From: Chlamydomonas sphaeroides
Taxonomy: Eukaryota; Chlorophyta; Chlorophyceae; Chlamydomonadales; Chlamydomonadaceae
Direction: 5' to 3'
Assembly: GCA_001662425.1 (NCBI GenBank)
Contig: BDDC01000027.1
Location: 28,146 to 92,145, forward strand
DNA length: 64,000 bases
Position numbers and translations under genes: made by a program. Each line of letters begins with the position of its first letter. Position 1 is the first letter of the stretch. This document shows, in pieces, positions 57,101-64,000 of the stretch. Below the pieces are notes generated by a model. That model was not told the origin of the DNA and searched no databases. It saw only the letters and a program-made list of their open reading frames with translations.

Positions 57101-60100
57101 TGGCTGACGGCCCTTCGGAAACACGGAGCTGCCGCACGGAGCGTGGCTGGGACCCCAGAAGCGCGCCGCACCTTGGACAGGCTCTTGATGATGAACCGGT
57201 CGTCGCGCGTCTTTGCAAAGTAGGCGTTGGACTTGCCGCCGCGGCTCTCCCAGCGCTTGCAGCGCAGCATGGACGCCACGAAGGCCGCCTCGCCGCCCGC
57301 GATGCAGCGCCGCCGCAGCTCCGCGAACTGAGGCGGCGCGGGAGGCAGGGGCAGAGGCAGGGGGCGGCGCGCTCAGCTGGCGTGCCGGCGGTGCGCGCAT
57401 AGGGCTTGGGGGCGGTGAGGCGCAGCGCTGGCGGTGAAGAGCTTTGCCCCAAGCCCCTCAGGGCCCAGCTTCTAGCACGCTGTGCCTCAGACCCACCTGC
57501 GGCGCATAGTGCGCCGTCACGGAGAACTTGGCCCGAGCCCAGGGCATGCTCTTTGCGTCGTCCTCGAACACCACGCGAACGTGGCACGGCTCCTTGGACG
57601 TCAGCACTGCCCACCAGTCTGCGTCGGCGGCGGATGACGACAGCGGCGGCGGCGATGGGGCCGACGACGCGCGGTCGGAGGCGCCGCCGGGCCCCGAGCC
57701 GTGCGCCTCGGGCCCACCGAAGCCACCGGGGCCAGACAGCGTCGGCGCTGACGGAAGCGGCGCGTCCTCGGCGGCGGCGGCGGCCGCGGCGGCGGCGGCG
57801 GCGGAAGCAGCGGCGGCGGCGGCGGCGGCGGACTCGGCGGCGGCGCGCTGGCGGGTGGCGGCGGCGCCGAAGATCACCTTGTACCCCGCGTTGATCTGCT
57901 GCTGGTAGCGCTGCGTCGATAGAGCGTACGCGATTATTGAGGTGGGCTCCGCGTCAAAGATGGGGATGATGATATCGGCCACGCCCGCCGGCAGCGTCGC
58001 GCGGCCGGGCATGGGCAGAAAGCCGCGCGCCAGCGCGCCGCCGCCGAGGCCCGATGCCACCGCCGCCACCGACTCTAGCTTGCGCCGGACGTTCGTGAGC
58101 AGCTGGCGGCGCGACGCCGAGCCGACGCCGCCGCTGGCGAACATGGCCATGCGATCCGCGCGCTCCGAGCCGGACATGGTGATGGCGGCGGCGCCCGGCG
58201 GCGCCGCCACCGCCGCCGGCCGCGAGCCCGGCGACAAGCCGGACGCGTTGACGGCGGCGTACGTGGGGCTGCCGAGCAACGCCCCCGCGCCGGCGGCGCC
58301 GCCGCCGCCGCCGGAGGGCACTCGGATGTGCATACCCGACTGCACGCCCGGGGCGCGCTGCGCCGCGGCCGCGGCCGCGGCGGCGCCGTCGCTGCCGTCA
58401 CCGAACAGCGCCCGATAGTAGCGGGAGCCGTCGGCGTCGGCATCGGCGTCGTCCTCGTCAGCTCGTCCAGTTCCTGAGATTGTGAGGCGGCGCAGGGTGC
58501 CCGCGGCGGCGTCGGTGGCGCCGTTGGCGACGCCAGCTCCGGCAGCGCCGCCGGCACCGCCCATGAAGGCGAGGAAGGTGTCGTGGTCGACTTCCTCCTC
58601 GCCCTCGTCGCTGACCTCGCCGCCGTCCTCGTCGTTGTCCTCGGCGCCGCTGTCACCGCAGATGCCGCCTGCAGAAGCAAGTACGGCAACAGGCTGGCTT
58701 AGTAAGCCGGAGCCAAGCAGACAGCGGATCCCAGCCGCTGCACGTGCACGTCGTCACGACACAGGGCAGACCCTGCGTGACTCGGCATCCGTACAGGTAC
58801 GGCAAGATCCGACCCACCCATGTAAGAGTCCGCCAGGTCGCCGATGGTGCTGACGGAGGCGGACCGCGTCATGCTGGCGGCGCCGCCGCCGCCGCCATCA
58901 GGGCCCATGCCGGCGCCGCTCTGGCGGCCAAGTTGCGACATCCGCCGCGACGCGCCGCCGGCGCTCAGCAGCGCCGCCGCCGTCAGTGCCTGCGGCCGCC
59001 CGCCGCTGCCGCTGCCGCCGCCGCCGCTGCTCCCAGCCGGCCCCATCAAGACGCCGCTGTCGCTCAGCGAGGGTTGCGGCACGTCCCCGCCGCTGCGCGC
59101 CGGCGAGGCCTCCCGGCGCGAGGCCATGCGGCTGAGCACGGGCCGGCTGACGGCCGTGGCGGCGCCGCCGAGCAGCGCGCGGCTGCCGTCCAGCAGCTCC
59201 CCCACGTGGGACTTCTCCTGGTCCGCCACCATCTCCGCCACCGCCAGCACCGACAGCGGCCCGCACGCGTGCGGCACGATGGGGATGGGCAGCCCGTGGC
59301 CGCCCGCCGTCTCTGCGGGGCCGCGGCCGGAGTCGGTGAGGACCGGGGCACACGCTCGGTCAGGCAGACAAGCAGGGATGATAGCGGTAGGATAGCCGGC
59401 GCTGGGCATGCTGCGACAGCTTGCAGCGCCCCGGCATGGCAGATCGCACCCACCTGAGCCGCCGCCCAGCTCCGAGCCGCCGTGCGGCTGCGCGCCGCCG
59501 GCGTCGCCGGCCGCCGCCGAGCCGTCGGGGCCGGTGAGTCCCAGCCGCATTGCCGCGATGGCGGGCGTGGCGGAGCTGAAGAGCGACATGGAGCCGGAGC
59601 CGTCGGAGAAGGCCAGGCTGTGGCCGCCGTGCGACAGGGGCCCCAGGCCGGCGGCGGAGGCTGCGGCCGCGGCGCTGGGGTCGGCGGAGGCCGGCAGCGG
59701 GAAGCCGGCAAGGGAGAGGCGGCCTGCGGGCGTGGCAGGGACGGGGGGCCGGGTTGCTGCAATCACGAAGGGCCGTGTGTAGCCCGCGCCGGCCGCTGGC
59801 AGGGGGCTATGGGGGGCACGCCATGCCACCTCAGCATGCGCTCTAGTAGTGCGAAGCACTCGGGGGGCCCTAGCAGGGCCCACCAAGCGGAGTCCATCCC
59901 CTGGGCGTGGCCTCAGCAGCTGAGCACGCGGTTGCCGTCCCCACGCCCTGCCTGCGCGGCTCCATTCCTGCACCTTCCCCTGCCCCCCGTCCCGCCCGCA
60001 CCTCCGCCGCCGCCGCCCGACGTGACGCGGTTGTAGTGCGCCGCGAAGCCCACCGGGTCCTGCAGCCGGCCCGCCCACTGCAGCAGGTTCTTGGCGAGGA

Positions 60101-63100
60101 CGCCGCGTAGCCGGTTGAGCTCGCCCACGCCCGCAATCACAAGCTCGTCCCACGGTACGGCAGACACCGCCGCCGCCGCCGAGCCCGCTGGCGGAGGCGT
60201 GTGACGTGCCAGCGCCGCCGACACGTGTGCAAGGAAGCTGGAGCGGTCCTGCCGTACGAAGGCCACGAGCGGGTTGGAGACCGGCTGCGGCGCCGCCGCC
60301 GCCTGCGGCGGCGGCGACGTGCCGGGGGAGAAACCTGTGGCGGCGGCGGCGGGGCCTTCGGCGCTGCCAAGGGCGTCCGCACCCTCGGCCGCCTCGTGTG
60401 CGCCGCTGAAGGACGCGCCGGCGACGGAGCCCGCCGCACTTCCGGACGCAGCTGTCGCATTGCCGGTCTCGCCCAGCAGCAGCTCAAGGATGTCGTACGC
60501 ATCGCACGCCTCCTGCGCCAGGTCGGCGCCCTCCTGCACGACAGAACAAGGGGGTGACGGGTTGGTTGGCTATGCTGCTGACGACGAGGATGCTGCTGCT
60601 ACGGATGAGGGTGCTGCTGCCAAGGCGGTTGGGTCTCCAGCTGTTACCACGGCTGAGCCCCCAACCCCTAACCGCCCCACCTGCTGCAGCCACTTGGTCT
60701 GCGCCGTCTGGTTGTACGCCATCACGGGCTCCGGCAGCTGCATGCCGTACACTGCCGTACGTTCCGGGAACATGCACACCAGCGTGCGGCCCAGCCCGAA
60801 GTAGCGCACGTGGTCCGAGTGCAGCGAGCGGCCGAAGGTGTCCAGCCCGTCTGGCGGGAGCGGAGAGGTGCGGTGTGGGGGTGGGGGGGAGCACTGTTGA
60901 CGCCAGAGGCGCCGGCAGAGGGCACGGTGGTACGCGAGGCACGTGCATCGCATGGATTGGCCCACCGCCTGCCCCAGCCGCGCTGAACCACAGCCCCGCG
61001 CTCCCCTCAACAGACACACGCTCGGCTCACGTGCCACACGGATGCATGAAACACACACGGTTGCGCGGCCCCACCCCACCGTCCCCCGCGGCCCCACCCG
61101 CACTGAAGCTCAGCTCCAGGAAGCGCCCCATGGACAGGAAGCCCGCGTCGGGGGACAACGGCACACGGCGGCACGCGGCCGCGCCCTGGCGACCGCGGCC
61201 CATGGGTCGCGACCAGTGCCAGATCTGCGGGGGGAGCAGAGCGGCAGGGAGGTGTAGGCGATGGGAGGAGGACGGGTCGGGAGCGGGGCACGTGCCGTGC
61301 TCGCGCCCTGCCGACGTCACCCCTGCCAAGCGCCTCGCGACTGCCCAACGCCCTTCTTCCCTCCTGGCCCACAGCCTGGCCCCATCCCCCGGCAGCGCCC
61401 ACATTCAACACTACCACCCATCTTTCCGTCCCGCTACCCCGCGCCTTGCTTTCAACCGGCCCCGCGCTCTTACGGCCCCGGCCCCCTACCGCAGCACCCC
61501 GAAAGCAATACACGGCCCAGCCCCCGCCGTCGCCTGCCGCCCCGGACCCCACCCACCAGGTTCTTCTCCTCTCCCGGCAGCGCCTGCACGGGAGGCAGCT
61601 GGCTGTAGAAGATGGTGAGCTTGTGGGGCCCGAAGAAGAACACGCTCTCGTGGTTGTGGAAGGGCTCGGGGCAGCCAGACTGCGGGGTGGGGTTTGGGGG
61701 CCAGGGTACCGTGTCAGACCAGGCTCACACACGCACCGATGTACCTAAACGCACCGATGCACCCATGCACGACCAGCGCGTCACCAAGCCGGGGCGTACC
61801 GCGTTCGGGGTGGCACTCATTTCGGCCCTATGAAGTTGAACACACGGCATGCTGGGCCTGACGCCTTGTCCCATCGTCACTGGCCATGGGGCCAGCTCCA
61901 TTCCCACCCCCCGTCCACTTCTGCGAAAAACACACACACTTGCTTCCCCTAACCCCCCGCTCACCCCCGGGCAGCTCCAGCCCGCCGTGGTGCACATCCG
62001 GATGAAGCGCACGAGCGGCACGTCCGAGGAGCGGTGGTAGTAGTCGATCTGCTTGACCTGCGGGTTGGGAAGGGGAGGGCCACGAGCGAGCAGGGGATGT
62101 CAGGCCCTAGGGGGCCGGATCCAGGAGGAGAGGGGGCCCAGGGTCCAGGCCTGCATCCCAGGGGGTCCAAGAGGAGAGCGCAGCATGGGTGCCGAGGCAC
62201 GACAGGTGACGGCGTTGCTCCCTGGCCCGGCCCCCAGTGCCGCCGCCTGTTTCCCGCATTGTTCAGAGCGCGATGACGCTAGCGCCACCTACTCACCTGG
62301 TAGGGGTCGCACAGGTTGCGGTCGCGGCTGCGCCTGCGGGGTCAGAAGGGCGGCGGCGGCAAGAGCGAACGCGCAGCGCGTCAGGAGAAGCGGCCCGACC
62401 TAGGTCCGATACCCGCACCCGCACCGCCAGCCCCAGCCCCAGCCACACCTGAACATGCAGGTCACGAAGATGCGCTGGTGGGTGTAGATGCGCCGGGCCT
62501 GCAGCTTGTCCACCGCGCTGGGCTGGCCCTGGCCCTGGCCCTGGCCCTGGCCGTGCGCCGAGCCCTGCGCCTGCGCCTGGCCCTGTTTTTGCAATGCTTC
62601 GGCCTCAGTGCCCGTCGGAAGCGCGTCAACGCCGCTCGGCAGCCGCGGCGTCGCTGTGCCAGAGGCGGGAGCCGGTGCCGCCGCAGCCGCTGCGTCCGGC
62701 ATGCCGTCAGGCTGGCCGCCGTCATCGACAGCGGTTCCCGCGGCGGCGGCGAAGGGCGAGCGGAGGGTGAGTGAGGAGGCGGAGGCCGAGGGCCCTGAGC
62801 GGGCATGGGGCGACAGCGCAGGAGGCGAGCCCGGCTCGTCGGCCACGGCCCCGTCGGCGCCACTGCCGCCAGCGGCGGCGGCGGCGGCGGCGGCGGCAAC
62901 GACCTCATCCGCCACGGCGGCAGCGCTGGGCGCAAAGGTCAGGTCGCGGAGCAGCGCCGGCGGCGGCGGCAGCGGAGCCGCCGGCGCCGCCGGCTTGGCG
63001 GCGGCCGCAAAGTCGCTGCTGGCGCGCCGCGACGTTGGCTGCGACGCCGGCGCCGCCAGCGTCGGCCGCGGCATGGCCGGCGGCACGCTGAACACGGGGA

Positions 63101-63929
63101 AGGAGAAGCCCTGCTGCTCCCACTCGGCGATCAGCGAGTCGTCCCAGGCATTGCAGTGCGGACTGATGGACAGCAGCACGCCCGGCACGCCGCACGCCAC
63201 CGCCGCCGCCATGGACGCCCGGATGCACGCCTCCGCATGGGCCCGGAACAAGCCGAGCGACAGCGCCGTCGGCGGCGCCGAGGGCGGCGACGGCGCCGGC
63301 GGCGGCGGCGCCGGTGGCGGCGCCGGCGCCGATGGGTGCGGCGGCGGGTGAGAGTGCATGGGCGGCAGCGAGGCGAGGGAGGAGAGCGCCGAGGCCGTGG
63401 AGGGCGCGGGGCTGAGGCCGGGCGTGCTGGTGCCGGCGGCGGAGCCGGTGCAAGCCGTCAGGCCGGCGGCGGAGGCCGCCACCGAGGCGGTGTCGGCGGC
63501 GGCCGTCGCCGCGGCGGCAGCGGCAGCCGGGCCGGCCGCGGAGCCACCACCGCCGCCATTGAGCTGCTGCTGGAACGCAGAGTAGGCTGCGGCGGGTCCC
63601 GGGTCCGGGGTGCGGCAAGTCAAGTCGAGGTTGGGCTAGGGCCTTCAACATGCCTTCACCCAGCCCTGGCAGCCCACGCCTGCCCTGCCGCCCGCCCCGC
63701 CCCGCCGTCCCCACGCCCTGGGTCCCCGCCCCAGGCCCCTACACGTGCCAGCCGCGGCCCCCACGGTGGTCCTCACCCTCCTCGCCCGCCGCCGCCACCG
63801 CCGCCGTGAGCTCGTCCGCCAGGAAGGCGCCCTCCAGGCGCTGGTTCCACGACGTGAGCACCGCGAAGTGCACGCAGGCCTTGAGGCGGCGCAGCAGCTC
63901 GGGCGGGCCGCCGCGGAGCAGCACCGTGG
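54176..63929 (-). CDS. FAB1: FAB1/PIKfyve phosphatidylinositol-3-phosphate 5-kinase (5' partial)
   Basis: Makes PtdIns(3,5)P2 on endosomal/vacuolar membranes (family knowledge). Minus exons: 63929-63777, 63586-62449, 62327-62297, 62057-61965, 61679-61557, 61224-61098, 60850-60681, 60533-60002, 59795-59454, 59312-58818, 58668-57497, 57327-57172, 56866-56742, 56470-56344, 56109-55975, 55790-55671, 55470-55387, 54364-54176; all in phase, about 1,769 residues visible. Order: end of the CCT-like domain (residues 1-48, LKACVHFAVLTSWNQRLEGAFLADE); the FAB1-specific Cys-rich region (about 420-615: LCDPYQVKQIDYY, HNHESVFFFGPHKLTI, SLHSDHVRYFGLG); long Ala/Gly-rich linkers; kinase domain (about 1430-1765). 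Kinase hallmarks: GGKSNAYFAKTRDDRFIIKS, DLLVQENCFYGR, IYDLKGSERNRFN, DVMDYSLLVGVDKENG, AIIDFIRQYTWDKQLETWVK and SPKQYMRRFRAAMQQYF. A Gly-rich insertion (exon 56470-56344) interrupts the kinase before the DLLVQEN strand. Any FYVE domain lies outside the window. Confidence 0.93.
54486..55075. mobile_element. MITE-like inverted-repeat element in the last FAB1 intron
   Basis: The left end begins ACTGCCACATATGTTTCG, continuing to 54509; the right end (55052-55075) is its exact reverse complement over 24 bases. The roughly 590-bp interior is rich in short CGTGA/TCACG motifs and has no coding capacity. Intron limits are 55386 and 54365, so the whole element is intronic. A clear target-site duplication was not identified. 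The structure fits a non-autonomous DNA transposon. Confidence 0.75.
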
Positions 63930-63948
63930 CTGCGGGCGCGGCCAGGAA

Positions 63949-64000
63949 GGGCAGGGGGGCAGGGGGGGCAGGGGGGCAGGGGGGCAGGGGGGCAGGGGGG
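63949..64000. repeat. G-rich (GGGGGCA)n microsatellite at window end
   Basis: Units of five to seven G followed by CA run to the last base. On the gene strand this is a polypyrimidine tract just upstream of the FAB1 exon that starts at 63929. The repeat is truncated by the window edge. Confidence 0.8.

Overview
The window looks like nuclear DNA of a chlorophycean (Chlamydomonas/Volvox-type) green alga. The evidence is very high GC, genes split into many short coding exons by introns with GTGAG/GTGCG-type donors and C-rich acceptors, Ala/Gly/Pro-rich insertions in conserved proteins, likely TGTAA polyadenylation signals, and eukaryote-only genes. There is no operon structure. One run of Ns (20698-21169) is an assembly gap. 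I built the exon models by hand from splice consensus, reading-frame continuity and remembered family conservation. Every join given keeps the frame, but none was tested with transcripts.

Left part (1-28.7 kb): the 3' half of a DDX42-type DEAD-box RNA helicase (+) converges on prefoldin subunit 5 (-). Prefoldin 5 is divergent from a NIPA-type magnesium transporter with a long cytosolic tail (+). That gene converges on an MSI1/RBBP4 histone-chaperone WD40 gene (-), which is divergent from an 18-exon MATE transporter (+). A coiled-coil protein gene (+) of unknown function follows. These are mostly single-copy housekeeping genes arranged as alternating divergent and convergent pairs.

Middle part (28.7-50.9 kb): the accessory section. 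It holds a hAT transposase fragment lacking most of the catalytic core, and a zinc-free MDR oxidoreductase with a two-variant minisatellite in one intron. Next is a tandem array of three DEDD-type 3'-5' exonuclease (EXD-like) genes: copy 1 is intact, copy 2 is open only if two GC-AG introns are used, and copy 3 is clearly dead. About 8.4 kb follows with no recognisable gene, rich in GCTA/GTAC-type tetranucleotide runs.

Right part (50.9-64 kb): a two-finger CCCH zinc-finger gene (-) and most of a FAB1/PIKfyve phosphatidylinositol-3-phosphate 5-kinase (-), whose 5' end lies beyond the window. A roughly 590-bp inverted-repeat element sits in its last intron.

I found no tRNA, rRNA, CRISPR array or complete autonomous transposon. 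The most unusual signals are the graded decay of the exonuclease array, intronic echoes of adjacent exon sequence in two unrelated genes, four GC-AG introns, and the inverted-repeat element in FAB1.
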